64,000 bases of DNA. Source: Rhodobacteraceae bacterium F11138. Its GTDB lineage: Bacteria > Pseudomonadota > Alphaproteobacteria > Rhodobacterales > Rhodobacteraceae. The stretch is taken from contig JAEKDP010000012.1 of the NCBI GenBank assembly GCA_016521575.1, positions 1 through 64,000 on the forward strand, read 5' to 3'. Below, in pieces: positions 9,155 to 18,555 of the stretch; the first letter of the stretch is position 1; each line of letters starts with the position of its first letter. The notes below the pieces were generated by a model. It was not told the DNA's origin. It saw nothing but the letters and a program-made list of their open reading frames with translations, and did no database searches. Both the position numbers and the translations under genes were made by a program.

Positions 9155-10531
9155 ATGGCGCGGACAATCCAGGAACTGACAGTGATCACCTCACTGAACC
9201 CGTTTTCCCGCGCGCCACTGCAACTGCGCTGTTTTCACGCCTGGAAAGCCCTGGGCGTGCGCATTCTCAGCGCCAATATCGACGCCGAGGCGGATCAGCT
9301 GCTGGACATGGGGCTCAAGCCCGCCGACATCCTGCGACTGGCGCCCGAACAGACCGGCCAGGAAATCCACGGCAAACCGGTACCCAGGATCAGCGCCACG
9401 CTGCATGGCCTGCGACAGGCTGCAGACGGTGGGCCGGCGGCGCTGGTCAATTCCGACCTTTTCCCGGCCATGCGCCATGCCGGCGGGCTGACCTACTGGC
9501 TCGACCACATGCCCGCCGTGGCCCTGACCCGCGAGGACTGCGCCTGCCCCGAAACCCACGGCTTTGCCGACCGACGGCCCTATCGGGGTGGTCTGGACGC
9601 CTTTGTCTTCTCGAACCGGGCGCTTGACCGCGCGGTGCAACAGGTGGATACCTTTTCGTGCCAGGACCGCATGTGTTTCGGCATCGTCGGCTGGGATCAT
9701 GTGATGGGCGCGCTGATCCTGTCGCCGCAGATCGGTGGCGGACTGGCCGATGGCGGTATGCTGCTGCATGAGGTCCATCCCACCACCTATTCCAGCCTGG
9801 AAGAATTCACCCATTATCTGCCGGACATGCGGCATCTTGCCGGAATCCACGACACCGACCCCGTCTCCGCCGCCATCGCATTCACATCCGTGATCAACCG
9901 CGAATGCGAGCACAACACCGCCCACAGCCGCCGGGTGTGCACGATGCAGTTCACGCCGCAACAGCCCGCCCGTCAGCCCGATGCGGCGGCCCACGCGCTG
10001 AGCGCCCGACTGACACGGCTCAGCCCGACCTTGCCCTGGACGTGCCCGGCGGCCTCGGTCGCATTGCTGGCGATGCGGGACCGGACCGAGGGCCGTTGCG
10101 ATCTGACCCGCGCGCGCGCCCTGTTCGAAACCAACCCCGACCCCTACCAGCGCTTTGTCCAACGCCTGCTGGCGATCCTCTATTGCCTGGAACTGCAAAC
10201 CGCCCAGCCCGACTGCCCGGCCGTCAGCGAAACCTATCCGCCCGACAATCAGCACAGCGAAGCGATCCGCGGTCTGCGGGATCTGCACGCCAAGAATCCC
10301 CGATTGCTGAGGTTTGAGATCGCCCTGATCTTCGGTTCCGAACTGGTCGAGTACGCCATCTTCAACCCGCGCATTTTCAATTACCTGATGCACAGTTGCG
10401 AGACCGACGAGGAGCGCCACCTGCTGTCCGAAATCCTGACCCATGCCCAGGCTCGCCTTCGGGGCCGTCTTCGATTTCCAACCGAATCCTCCTCTGCACC
10501 CCACGTCGAAAGGCCCAGCGATGCTGCCTGA
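9155..10531 (+). CDS. Putative glycosyltransferase-like protein (unassigned family)
   Basis: This is a 458-aa soluble protein without signal peptide or membrane helices. The N-terminus reads like the start of a GT-A fold: ITSLNPFSRAPLQLRCFHAW, then LSANIDAEAD, and LVNSDLFPA at residues 97-105, which resembles the DxD-proximal strand of nucleotide-sugar enzymes. No known family is recognised with certainty. It overlaps the next GT2 gene by 11 bp and starts a run of four co-directional genes (9155-13443), so it is probably co-transcribed. AAGGG lies upstream of the ATG. A role in glycan assembly is supported by position more than by motif. Confidence 0.65.
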   Translation: MARTIQELTVITSLNPFSRAPLQLRCFHAWKALGVRILSANIDAEADQLLDMGLKPADILRLAPEQTGQEIHGKPVPRISATLHGLRQAADGGPAALVNSDLFPAMRHAGGLTYWLDHMPAVALTREDCACPETHGFADRRPYRGGLDAFVFSNRALDRAVQQVDTFSCQDRMCFGIVGWDHVMGALILSPQIGGGLADGGMLLHEVHPTTYSSLEEFTHYLPDMRHLAGIHDTDPVSAAIAFTSVINRECEHNTAHSRRVCTMQFTPQQPARQPDAAAHALSARLTRLSPTLPWTCPAASVALLAMRDRTEGRCDLTRARALFETNPDPYQRFVQRLLAILYCLELQTAQPDCPAVSETYPPDNQHSEAIRGLRDLHAKNPRLLRFEIALIFGSELVEYAIFNPRIFNYLMHSCETDEERHLLSEILTHAQARLRGRLRFPTESSSAPHVERPSDAA

Positions 10532-11471
10532 TCCGATCCGCGCCGATGCCATCCTGCCCTGGGAAACCGATCTGACCGTCGAGTCCGCCGAACCGGACCT
10601 GCCCGGGGTCTCGGTGGTGATCCCGATCTACAATGCCGGCGATTTTCTGGAAAAGACCCTGCGCAGCCTCCTGTGCCAGGATCTCGCCGGGGTCGAGCTG
10701 ATCCTGATGGACGGCGCCAGCACCGACGCCACGCCACAGATCGTAGAACATTACCGCGACATGTTCGCAACCGTGGTGATGCAGCCGGACGAAGGCCAGT
10801 CCGACGCGATCAACAAGGGGTTCGAGCGCGCTACCCAGCCAATTCTGTACTGGCTCAATGGCGACGACATCCTGTTGCCCAACACGCTGGTGGCAGTGCG
10901 GCGCATGTTCCGCGACCATCCGGGCACCGAGGTGGTGGTGGGCGATGCCTACATGACCGAACAGGATTTCACCCCGATCAACCATTTCCGCTTTGGCCCC
11001 GAAAAGCTGACCTTCGATCATCTGCTGGACTATGCCCGCCACCACCTGATCCAGCCCAGCGTGTTCTTTTCACGCAACGCCTGGCAAACGACGGGACCTG
11101 TCCGGCTGGATCATCACTATGCGATGGATGCCGACCTGTTCCTGGGTATGGCGGCGAAATTCGACTTTCGGCATCTACCGCTGGACATCGCCTATTCGGT
11201 CTATCACGAGGACTGCAAGACCCGTGAAAAACGGGCAGAATCAATCACCGAACTGGCATTGGTGCAGGCCCGCCACGGCGGTTTCGATCAGGCTCGAAAA
11301 ACACTGGATATCCTGGTCGATCTGTTCAACCAGGCCGAAAAATCCGACCCGGCACCAGCTGGCCCGACACCGAACGAGACAATCCTGCACGGGCAGCTGC
11401 AAACCCTGCGCGCCTCGGTGGAACGGAACAAGGCGTTGCTGCTGGATCTGGATCAGAAGGCAGTCGGATGA
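10521..11471 (+). CDS. Glycosyltransferase family 2
   Basis: This 316-aa GT2 enzyme has the classical N-terminal sequence SVVIPIYNAGDFLEKTLRSL, the nucleotide-binding LMDGASTDATPQIV and the metal/nucleotide motif WLNGDDILLPNT. A downstream acceptor-domain segment reads HLIQPSVFFSRNAW. The C-terminal 60 residues are helical and polar, possibly for protein interaction. The ATG at 10521 lies within the last codons of the upstream gene and its stop overlaps the next gene (ATGA at 11468), so the three are coupled. Donor and acceptor sugars are unknown. Confidence 0.88.
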   Translation: MLPDPIRADAILPWETDLTVESAEPDLPGVSVVIPIYNAGDFLEKTLRSLLCQDLAGVELILMDGASTDATPQIVEHYRDMFATVVMQPDEGQSDAINKGFERATQPILYWLNGDDILLPNTLVAVRRMFRDHPGTEVVVGDAYMTEQDFTPINHFRFGPEKLTFDHLLDYARHHLIQPSVFFSRNAWQTTGPVRLDHHYAMDADLFLGMAAKFDFRHLPLDIAYSVYHEDCKTREKRAESITELALVQARHGGFDQARKTLDILVDLFNQAEKSDPAPAGPTPNETILHGQLQTLRASVERNKALLLDLDQKAVG

Positions 11472-12727
11472 CTCCGCGTGCGTCTACCCGCTCTGCGGCC
11501 CCCGAACCCACCCGCATCGCCGTGCTGTCCAACGCCGGCGGCGGCGGTGGCGGTCTGGCCGCGCATCGCATGGCCACCGCCCTGAACACGCAACCCGGGG
11601 TGCAGGCCGATTTCCTCACCCGCGACGAACTGGGCGGCATCCTGCCACCCGAGGTCGCACCGCCGCGCTCGATGAGCAACCGGCGGATGACCAGCACCCA
11701 TTTCACCGTGGAATACCCCGGCTATCGCCGCGACTGGCTGGTCGATCTTCTGGCCAAATACGATGTCGTGAACGTGCACTGGGCCAGCTATCTGCTCGGC
11801 CTTGCGGAACTGGATGCCCTGGCCCGGCGCGGCACGGCGATGCTGTTCATGCTGCATGATTTCCACTACATGACCGGCGGCTGCCATTATCCGGCAGAAT
11901 GTGACAGGCTGACCTTGGACTGTCACGGCTGTCCGCAAGTCGACAGCGCGCTGTGCGACGCACACTTCGTCCCCATCAATCTGCGTGTCAAACGTACCAT
12001 TTTTGCACGGCCCAACGTACATCTCGCCGCCCCCAGCAATTTCCTGCGCGACCGGGCCGTCCTCAGCGGGCTGATACCGGGGCCGCGCGCGCATGTACTG
12101 CGCAATCCCTATGCACCGCTGCCGGATCCGCCAGCCTCCGCCCCTGCGGACGGGCTGACCCGGATCCTGCTGGTCGCGGATTCACTGCTCGAACAGCGCA
12201 AGGCCATGCCTCTGGCACTGGAGAGCCTGGCACTGCTGCAACGACGCATCGACACCGGCACGGTCTCCCACCGGGTGCGTATCGACGTGGTCGGCAAGGC
12301 CGACCCGGCGCTGCAGGACCGCCTGCAAACCAGCGGGCTGGACCATGTACTGCACGGCCGTATCACCGATCACGCCAGGCTGGTGCAGCTCTTTGCCGAC
12401 AATGACATCCTGCTCACCTGTTCGTATGAAGACAACTGGCCCAACATCCTGGTCGAGGCCTGTTCTTATGGTTGCGTGCCCGTGGTCGGCCCCGGCCACG
12501 GCTGTCAGGAATTCGTCACCACCTATGGTATCGGTGCCGTGGCCCCGTCCTATGCGGCCACAGCCTTTGCGGACACCCTGCTGGCGACCGCCGCCCGGCT
12601 GGCCGAAGGCGATGGGCCCGATCCCGACACCCAGGCCCGAATCCGCGCCGACCACCGCAGCGAACATGTGGCGCAACACTTCCTGCGGATCACCGCCATG
12701 ATCCGGTCCGAACAAAACTCGGTGTAA
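11468..12727 (+). CDS. Glycosyltransferase, GT-B fold (family 4-like)
   Basis: The product is 419 aa. The N-terminal domain begins with a glycine-rich loop IAVLSNAGGGGGGLAAHRMA. The C-terminal domain has the retaining-GT nucleotide-sugar motif EDNWPNILVEACSYGCVPVV (E-x7-E), typical of GT4. A Cys cluster at about residues 130-165 (GGCHYPAECDRLTLDCHGC) is seen in a subgroup of GT4 enzymes and may bind metal. The start overlaps the stop of the preceding GT2 by four bases. Specificity is unknown. Confidence 0.88.
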   Translation: MTPRASTRSAAPEPTRIAVLSNAGGGGGGLAAHRMATALNTQPGVQADFLTRDELGGILPPEVAPPRSMSNRRMTSTHFTVEYPGYRRDWLVDLLAKYDVVNVHWASYLLGLAELDALARRGTAMLFMLHDFHYMTGGCHYPAECDRLTLDCHGCPQVDSALCDAHFVPINLRVKRTIFARPNVHLAAPSNFLRDRAVLSGLIPGPRAHVLRNPYAPLPDPPASAPADGLTRILLVADSLLEQRKAMPLALESLALLQRRIDTGTVSHRVRIDVVGKADPALQDRLQTSGLDHVLHGRITDHARLVQLFADNDILLTCSYEDNWPNILVEACSYGCVPVVGPGHGCQEFVTTYGIGAVAPSYAATAFADTLLATAARLAEGDGPDPDTQARIRADHRSEHVAQHFLRITAMIRSEQNSV

Positions 12728-12762
12728 CTTAAATCGCTCGTGCTGCAAGAAAGACAGACCCG

Positions 12763-13443
12763 ATGCTCGCTCCCGAGAAAATCCGCGCCAAACTGCTGCA
12801 AAACTACGAACCGGACCTGGTCTGCCGTCCCGACAGCGATCTGGTGATCGAGGGCTATCCGCGCAGCGCCAACACCTTCACTGTAAGTATGATCCGGGTT
12901 CTGTGCGATGCCGCCGGACAAAAACAGCCCTGCATCGGCCATCACACCCATTCAGTGCAGAACCTGCGCCTGGCGGCGGGGTATGGTATTCCGATGATGG
13001 TACTGATCCGCGAACCCGCCGATGCAATCCTGTCTCTGCATATCAGGTCCGGCAAATCAGTCGAAACCTTGCTGCAGCGCTATGTCACCTTTCACACCGG
13101 ACTGCTGGATCTCGATGCCGCCTATCTTCTGGCCCGGTTCGACGAGGTCGTGGGCGATTTCAACACCATCATCACCCGGCTCAACACGATGCTGAAAACC
13201 CCGCTGCCGCTGTCTGCGGATCTGGCCGGCGACACAACCAAGGCGCAAGCCAGAAACAAAGCGCGGGCCGCGAGGAAACATAACCGGCAGAATATCAAGC
13301 AGAATATCAACCTGCGTATCAGCACCCCCACGCCAGAGCGCGAGAAAATCAAGACCGCCCTGCGCGCCGGGATCGCACAGGCGCTGGCCGACAATCCCGA
13401 ACCGATCCGCCTTTATCGCGAAGTACTGGCGAGATCCGCATGA
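12763..13443 (+). CDS. Sulfotransferase-like protein 3 (short)
   Basis: This 226-aa protein is shorter than usual. The motif EGYPRSANTFTVSMIRVL at about residues 31-48 corresponds to the PxSGTT loop of sulfotransferases, with SANT in place of SGTT. The 3'-phosphate motif is in MMVLIREPADAILSLHI. A short Lys/Arg-rich stretch follows near residue 165. It is last in the run beginning at 9155 and converges on sulfotransferase 4. Whether the altered loop still binds PAPS is uncertain; it may act on a small or protein-bound acceptor. Confidence 0.75.
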   Translation: MLAPEKIRAKLLQNYEPDLVCRPDSDLVIEGYPRSANTFTVSMIRVLCDAAGQKQPCIGHHTHSVQNLRLAAGYGIPMMVLIREPADAILSLHIRSGKSVETLLQRYVTFHTGLLDLDAAYLLARFDEVVGDFNTIITRLNTMLKTPLPLSADLAGDTTKAQARNKARAARKHNRQNIKQNINLRISTPTPEREKIKTALRAGIAQALADNPEPIRLYREVLARSA

Positions 13444-13516
13444 CTTCGCCACCCCAGACCTGCCCGTCCAGGATCTTTTGGCCGATCATCACGACGGGTT
13501 ACAGGGCCTGGCGGTT

Positions 13517-14272
13517 TCAGGATCTGACCGGGATGGCATATCCCAACCGTGCCATCGGCGCGGCCAGTTCCGCGTTCAGTGCCGCGACCGTTTCCGGTGC
13601 CAGCTTGCGAGCATGATCGCCCGGCGTGACCTGGCGCTTGTGCCGGGCTGCATCTTCGCGATCCACTGAAAAGTCGATCTTGTGACCCAACCGTGCGCGC
13701 AGACTGTCGGTCACCGGCTGATCGAGAAAGATGGCGATCCGGTTCAGCCAGGCCGACGTGTCGCTCACCATTTCCTCGTATTTCAGCACCAGAGCATCCT
13801 CGTGCCCGTTCAGGATATCGGCCAGGATTGTCATCCGGTTGACATAGTCCTTCACCTGGCTTCTGGCATATTGGTCGATGTTCATTGCCTTCAGTTTCTC
13901 GCGACGTGCCTCGAACGCCTTGCGTTTCTCCGGGTCTTCGGGCGGGACATGGCTCTTGGAAAAGGAAAAATAGGCCGAGGTGATGCAATCGCGCGGGTCG
14001 CGCAGCTGCACCACGATCTTCAGCGCCGGAATGATCTCCATGTCCTTCACGTAAGGCCCGCGCGCCATGCCGAAATAGACGCCGGGGCGCTGCATCTCGG
14101 GTTGCGCATTCAGGAACACCTCGGGCTCGGGCAGAGGGGATGTCGGCACCCGATGCGAGATGTCATCGACCTCATAGCCTTTTTCGCGACAGAAATCCGC
14201 CAGGATCTGGCTGGCAACGGTACTGCCGGCCTTGTGCATCGACAACGCCAGCAGGCTCTTTGCTGTGGTCAT
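13517..14272 (-). CDS. Sulfotransferase-like protein 4
   Basis: The product is 251 aa. The N-terminus LLALSMHKAGSTVASQILAD carries a 5'-phosphosulfate loop (HKAGST), and KIVVQLRDPRDCITSAYFSF carries the Arg-Asp-Pro 3'-phosphate motif. LVLKYEEMVSD matches the conserved Tyr-Glu-Asp/Glu segment. The ATG at 14272 has GGAG upstream; the in-frame extension to 14371 is unsupported. It is the last gene of a minus-strand series starting with gmd and follows sulfotransferase 5 by 43 bp. Confidence 0.85.
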   Translation of the reverse strand: MTTAKSLLALSMHKAGSTVASQILADFCREKGYEVDDISHRVPTSPLPEPEVFLNAQPEMQRPGVYFGMARGPYVKDMEIIPALKIVVQLRDPRDCITSAYFSFSKSHVPPEDPEKRKAFEARREKLKAMNIDQYARSQVKDYVNRMTILADILNGHEDALVLKYEEMVSDTSAWLNRIAIFLDQPVTDSLRARLGHKIDFSVDREDAARHKRQVTPGDHARKLAPETVAALNAELAAPMARLGYAIPVRS

Positions 14273-14315
14273 TTCGTTCTCCGTCTCTGGCGCGGACCGG
14301 GCCGCATCATTGTCT

Positions 14316-15230
14316 TCAGTACCCCAGGCGCAGGCACAGGGCACCGAAATGCCTGCTCTGCTCGCATTCACGGGCCAGTTCGTCGGAGACCTCGCGACGG
14401 GCCCGCGGCAGGATCCGTGGCCCCCGACGTCCGCTTTCGCCGGTCAGCGGCAGCAGCAGCGTCAGGTCCTCCTGCACCCCGACACAGGGCAGGTCCAGCA
14501 CCGCGCAGATGGCACGCAGCTGTGCCTCTGGATCGGCGGTGAAATCTTCGTACCGAAAGATCTCGACCCCTTCGTAGGCGTCCAGGAACGCCATGTAGCG
14601 GCGGGCATATTCATCCACGGTCGGGGGCTGGAAATGCACCCAGCCATTGTGCTGCAGCGACAACAGGGAATCCAGCGGATGGCGCACCGTCACCACCGAA
14701 CGCACCGGATACCGGCGCAGCAGCAACGCGCGCAGGGTGGGATACTCATGCACCGCCTCGCCCTGACAGAAATGCGAATGCGCGTGATCGCGCAACACCA
14801 ACCGGCGGCCATTGCTGCGGCAATGCTCCATCAACGGGGCCAGCGCGGCCAAGAACACCTCTTCGATCACGGAATCCGGAATCTCGCGCGGGCTGTAGCG
14901 CAAATGCCGGATCAGGTCGGTCGGCGCGAACGGCTGTTTGTGGCGATCGCCGAGGGGCCGGCGCAACGGTTCGATCTCGCTCAGCAGAACGGTATTGGGC
15001 TGCAAGCCCAGATGACGGGCAATTAACGTGCCGCCGGAGCAGGCGAAATGATGCAGGCTGCGCACCGGTTCAGTCTCTGGCGCGGCACGGCCATGGCATT
15101 GCGCGATCAGATCGGGCAGCGGATCGGCCAGGCGCGGAGTCAACACCGCCTGGCTGTCATGCTCGGCCAGCAGCGCCCGGGCGGTTTCGATGCGCGCGCG
15201 CAGATCGACCGGGTCGGCTGCATCGCTCAT
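14316..15230 (-). CDS. Sulfotransferase-like protein 5
   Basis: This 304-aa protein has SLHHFACSGGTLIARHLGLQ as its P-loop-like region (SGGT replacing SGTT), the 3'-phosphate motif SVVTVRHPLDSLLSLQHNGW and IFRYEDFTADPEAQLRAIC. The start ATG overlaps the TGA of the upstream coiled-coil methyltransferase-like gene (ATGA), so it is translationally coupled to it. The atypical loop sets it apart from the others in this window. Activity is likely but unproven. Confidence 0.8.
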   Translation of the reverse strand: MSDAADPVDLRARIETARALLAEHDSQAVLTPRLADPLPDLIAQCHGRAAPETEPVRSLHHFACSGGTLIARHLGLQPNTVLLSEIEPLRRPLGDRHKQPFAPTDLIRHLRYSPREIPDSVIEEVFLAALAPLMEHCRSNGRRLVLRDHAHSHFCQGEAVHEYPTLRALLLRRYPVRSVVTVRHPLDSLLSLQHNGWVHFQPPTVDEYARRYMAFLDAYEGVEIFRYEDFTADPEAQLRAICAVLDLPCVGVQEDLTLLLPLTGESGRRGPRILPRARREVSDELARECEQSRHFGALCLRLGY

Positions 15231-16429
15231 GTCTCGCCCTTTCCCACCTTGTCCCGGCCCTGGCCCGTATCGCGCTTCAGACGCGGGTTGTCCGGCGCGG
15301 AATCCAGCCAACGCAGATGGTCCGACACATCGCCCAGCTGCAGCGCCAACTGGCCCAGCAACGCATCCTGGCTGTCCTTGACCGTTTGCAGCTCTGCGTG
15401 CCGTTCCTGCAGATCCTTCAGATCGGCGGTCGCCAGCGCCTGCAGGCGCAGCGCACGGGCCAGATTGGCCCCGGCGGCCCTGATCTCGGTCTCGCGGGCC
15501 TCGCGCTCTTCGGCCTGGGCCTCCAGTTGCCCGGGCAGGAGGCGCAACCGCGCGAGTTCGCTCTCCTGGGTCTCGGTCTGCTCGCGCAGCTTGCCCAGTT
15601 CTATCGCCTGTTCCGCCAGTTCAGCCCCCAGCGTACCAACCCGGGCCTGCAACTGTTCAGCCTGCGCCTCGGCCGCCTCGCGGGCGGCGATGGCCTCTTC
15701 CAGTTGTCCGGGCAGGGCACGCAACCGCTCCAGCTCGGCTTCCAGCGCCTTGGCGGCCTCGCGGGCCGAAGCGGCGTCTTCCAACTGCACACGAACCTGC
15801 GCCTCGGCGGCTTCGCGGGCCACATTGGCGTCTTCCAGCTGCCGCTGCAGCCGTTCCAGTACCGCATCGCGCCGGAACCGCAGCTCGGGCCAGTCCGGGT
15901 CATCCTGGTCCTTGCGCCCGATCAGCCGGAACCCCTGCCCTTGCATCAGATCGATCACCGATTGCGCATCGCTGCCGGGTCCATAGAACGGCGCGGCCCC
16001 GACCGTCAGCCACACCGAGTCAAACCGGATCAGGGCCGCCGCCAGCCCCGCCAGCAGATCCACCACCGCCCCGGGCGCGTCACAGCGCAGCATATGCCCG
16101 CTGCCCTGCAGCCCGGCCCGTTCGATCAGGTCCTGTGGCGACAGGGTGGTGACTTGCCGGGTGGCGACCTGCGTCAGCCCCGGCATCAGCCGCGACAGCG
16201 CTTCGGGCACCTGCAACCCGGACAGGGCCGCGAAATTGCAGCGATGGAACGGTGCCTGACCGCTCTCCGCCGCCACAGCAGCCGCGATCACCTGCACATG
16301 CGCGTCCACCAATGCGCGCAAACCGATCCCATGTTCGGGATCGGGCTCGACCAGAACCACCCGCGCGGCCCCGGACTCCAGATCCGGCGCCGCACCGCAG
16401 CCGATATGCAACAGAATCGGATCGCTCAT
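15227..16429 (-). CDS. FkbM-like methyltransferase domain fused to long coiled coil
   Basis: This 400-aa protein has an N-terminal Rossmann-type segment (ILLHIGCGAAPDLESG, then VVLVEPDPEHG) like SAM-dependent FkbM-type methyltransferases, up to about residue 190. A long Ala/Glu/Arg-rich coiled coil (about 195-380) follows. The coil contains internal repeats: AREAAEAQ-type blocks occur three times and LRALPGQLE/LRLLPGQLE twice. The coil may scaffold glycan-modifying enzymes or measure chain length; both are inference. Its start overlaps the stop of the gene at 16426 and its stop overlaps sulfotransferase 5, so it is inside a tightly coupled unit gmd-16426-15227-14316. Confidence 0.65.
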   Translation of the reverse strand: MSDPILLHIGCGAAPDLESGAARVVLVEPDPEHGIGLRALVDAHVQVIAAAVAAESGQAPFHRCNFAALSGLQVPEALSRLMPGLTQVATRQVTTLSPQDLIERAGLQGSGHMLRCDAPGAVVDLLAGLAAALIRFDSVWLTVGAAPFYGPGSDAQSVIDLMQGQGFRLIGRKDQDDPDWPELRFRRDAVLERLQRQLEDANVAREAAEAQVRVQLEDAASAREAAKALEAELERLRALPGQLEEAIAAREAAEAQAEQLQARVGTLGAELAEQAIELGKLREQTETQESELARLRLLPGQLEAQAEEREARETEIRAAGANLARALRLQALATADLKDLQERHAELQTVKDSQDALLGQLALQLGDVSDHLRWLDSAPDNPRLKRDTGQGRDKVGKGET

Positions 16430-17388
16430 CGTGACCCCGTCACCGCCAACCGCGCGCGGCGCAACGGTGCCGTAACCTTCCACGAGGTCGAGGCGAACAA
16501 CGCATCGATCTCGTGGCGGCTAAGGGTCAGCCCGGCCTGCAATTCCCCCCGTTCGACCATCAGGGCGCGGTGCCCGTCCAACAGCGCCGCGATCTGTCGT
16601 GCCTGTTCGGTCAACGCGGTTTCCAGCCGCAACCGCTCCAGTTCCGCCGCCTTGCGCAAGCGTTCCAGTTCAGCGGCGGCGACATCCCGATCCGTAATCC
16701 GGTCGCGATATTCCTGTTCCAGCGCCTGCTGCGCGGTTTTCAGCTGTAATTGCAGAAGATCGGTCTGTTCCCGCTCCAATTCCACCGTTTTCCAGATCGC
16801 CGCCAGTTGCTCTGGATCGTCCGAGCGGGCCAGCCGGGGCGACAGGCCGGCCGCCTCCATTTCGTCGGCCAGATCCCGCAGCGAGGCCAAGGTCATTGCC
16901 GCGTGTGCAGCCAGGATATCATGGATGTCCCGCGCCGGGGAAACCCCGCTGCCGTCCCCGATCGCGGCGGGGGTCGCGCCCGCCGGCCGCTCCAGCCAGG
17001 CCGCCAGCCGTTCGGCCAGCGCCTCGGGCGCGGCAACAAGAGCATCGGCATCGGCCAGGAACAGACGCCGCCGGCCCTGCCGCCAACGTGCCAGGATCGC
17101 CCGGGCTTGATCCCGCCAGCCGGCGCTTGCCTCTGTCAGCGACATGCCGTCGCGCAGCGCCGGGGCAATCCGCACCTCGGGCGCGTCGTAGATCAGGATC
17201 GCACACCCCGTATCAGGAAGCGCCTCGAGACTGTCGACCGACCCGATCCGCACCCCGTCGCCCAGCACCGCCCCGAGCCAGTCCCGGCACACCGCATCCG
17301 GCAGCCTGGACAGGTTGAGAAAGGCAAGCTGCATCATCTCCGGTTCCGCCGCCATCCGGTCTTCTCCCTGTTTTTCGGCTGTTGCCAT
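16426..17388 (-). CDS. Coiled-coil protein with SWKVTAPLRR-type C-terminus, unknown function
   Basis: The 320-aa product starts directly after the gmd stop codon (TGA-ATG) and ends overlapping the next start. The first 150 residues are mixed alpha/beta with no recognised motif. Residues 175-270 form a Glu/Leu/Arg coiled coil. The C-terminus reads ASTSWKVTAPLRRARLAVTG, a tail repeatedly found at the ends of glycosyltransferases and polysaccharide proteins in Proteobacteria. No catalytic residues can be assigned. It probably works with the neighbouring coiled-coil methyltransferase-like protein. Confidence 0.6.
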   Translation of the reverse strand: MATAEKQGEDRMAAEPEMMQLAFLNLSRLPDAVCRDWLGAVLGDGVRIGSVDSLEALPDTGCAILIYDAPEVRIAPALRDGMSLTEASAGWRDQARAILARWRQGRRRLFLADADALVAAPEALAERLAAWLERPAGATPAAIGDGSGVSPARDIHDILAAHAAMTLASLRDLADEMEAAGLSPRLARSDDPEQLAAIWKTVELEREQTDLLQLQLKTAQQALEQEYRDRITDRDVAAAELERLRKAAELERLRLETALTEQARQIAALLDGHRALMVERGELQAGLTLSRHEIDALFASTSWKVTAPLRRARLAVTGSR

Positions 17389-18510
17389 TCAGCTCTCCAC
17401 CGAATGCGCCACCGTATAGCCATGGCTGCGCAGCAGCGCCGTGCGCCGCGCCGCATCCAGATCCTGAGCCACCATCTCGGCGCACATCTGTTGCACGGTG
17501 ATTTCGGGCATCCAGCCCAGCCGCGCCTTGGCCTTGGCCGGATTCCCCAGCAGGGTTTCCACCTCGGCGGGGCGGAAATAGCGCGGATCGATCCGCATGA
17601 TCACGTCGCCAACGGCCAATGCCGGAGCGGCATCGCCGTCGATCGCATCGACAATCGCCACCTCGTCGGTGTCCTGGCCTTCAAAGCGCAGTGAAATCCC
17701 CAGTTCGGCAGCGGACCAAGTGATGAACTCGCGCACACTGTATTGCTTGCCGGTGGCGATGACGAAATCCTCGGCCTGCTCCTGTTGCAGCATCATCCAC
17801 TGCATGCGCACATAATCCCGCGCGTGCCCCCAGTCGCGCAGCGCGTCGATATTGCCCATGTACAGGCAGGGTTCCAGCCCCTGTGCAATATTGGCCAGAC
17901 CGCGGGTAATCTTGCGGGTCACGAAGGTCTCGCCCCGGCGCGGGCTCTCGTGATTGAACAGGATGCCGTTGCAGGCATACATGCCGTAGGCCTCACGATA
18001 ATTCACCGTGATCCAATAGGCATACATCTTGGCCACCGCATAGGGGCTGCGCGGGTGGAACGGCGTGGTCTCGGACTGCGGGGTCTCCTGCACCAAGCCG
18101 TAGAGCTCCGAAGTCGAGGCCTGATAGAACCGGGTCTTTTTCTCCAGCCCCAGAAAACGGATCGCCTCGAGCAGACGCAAAGTGCCGATTGCATCCACGT
18201 CGGCGGTATATTCGGGAGACTCGAAACTGACCGCCACATGGCTCTGCGCGCCCAGGTTATAGACCTCGTCAGGCTGTACCTGCTGGATGATCCGGGTCAG
18301 GTTCGACGTGTCGCTCAGATCACCGTAATGCAGCTGGAACCGGGCATGATCCACATGCGGGTCCTCATAGATGTGATCCACCCGCTGGGTGTTGAAGGAC
18401 GAGGCACGGCGCTTGATCCCGTGCACATCATACCCCTTCTCCAGCAGGAATTCCGCCAGATAGGATCCGTCCTGACCGGTGACCCCGGTAATCAATGCTG
18501 TCTTGCTCAT
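17389..18510 (-). CDS. gmd: GDP-mannose 4,6-dehydratase
   Basis: This 373-aa enzyme converts GDP-mannose to GDP-4-keto-6-deoxymannose, the step between ManC and Fcl. The signature is very clear: [20 protein letters not shown], then [18 protein letters not shown] and the catalytic YxxxK in [12 protein letters not shown], followed by [20 protein letters not shown]. The ATG at 18510 is preceded by GAGGTGAGC; a GTG two codons upstream is less likely. The gene heads a coupled minus-strand unit running to 14316. manC and fcl are 13 kb away, so the fucose pathway is complete but split. Confidence 0.96.
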   Translation of the reverse strand: MSKTALITGVTGQDGSYLAEFLLEKGYDVHGIKRRASSFNTQRVDHIYEDPHVDHARFQLHYGDLSDTSNLTRIIQQVQPDEVYNLGAQSHVAVSFESPEYTADVDAIGTLRLLEAIRFLGLEKKTRFYQASTSELYGLVQETPQSETTPFHPRSPYAVAKMYAYWITVNYREAYGMYACNGILFNHESPRRGETFVTRKITRGLANIAQGLEPCLYMGNIDALRDWGHARDYVRMQWMMLQQEQAEDFVIATGKQYSVREFITWSAAELGISLRFEGQDTDEVAIVDAIDGDAAPALAVGDVIMRIDPRYFRPAEVETLLGNPAKAKARLGWMPEITVQQMCAEMVAQDLDAARRTALLRSHGYTVAHSVES

Positions 18511-18555
18511 GCTCACCTCGCTCTGGTGCCCTTCGATACGGCGGTTTGGCTGCGG

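Noticed and set aside
15317-17110. Plus-strand open frame of about 600 codons
   Set aside because: Antisense to the coiled-coil genes; the Gln/Arg/Ser-rich product mirrors their repeats.
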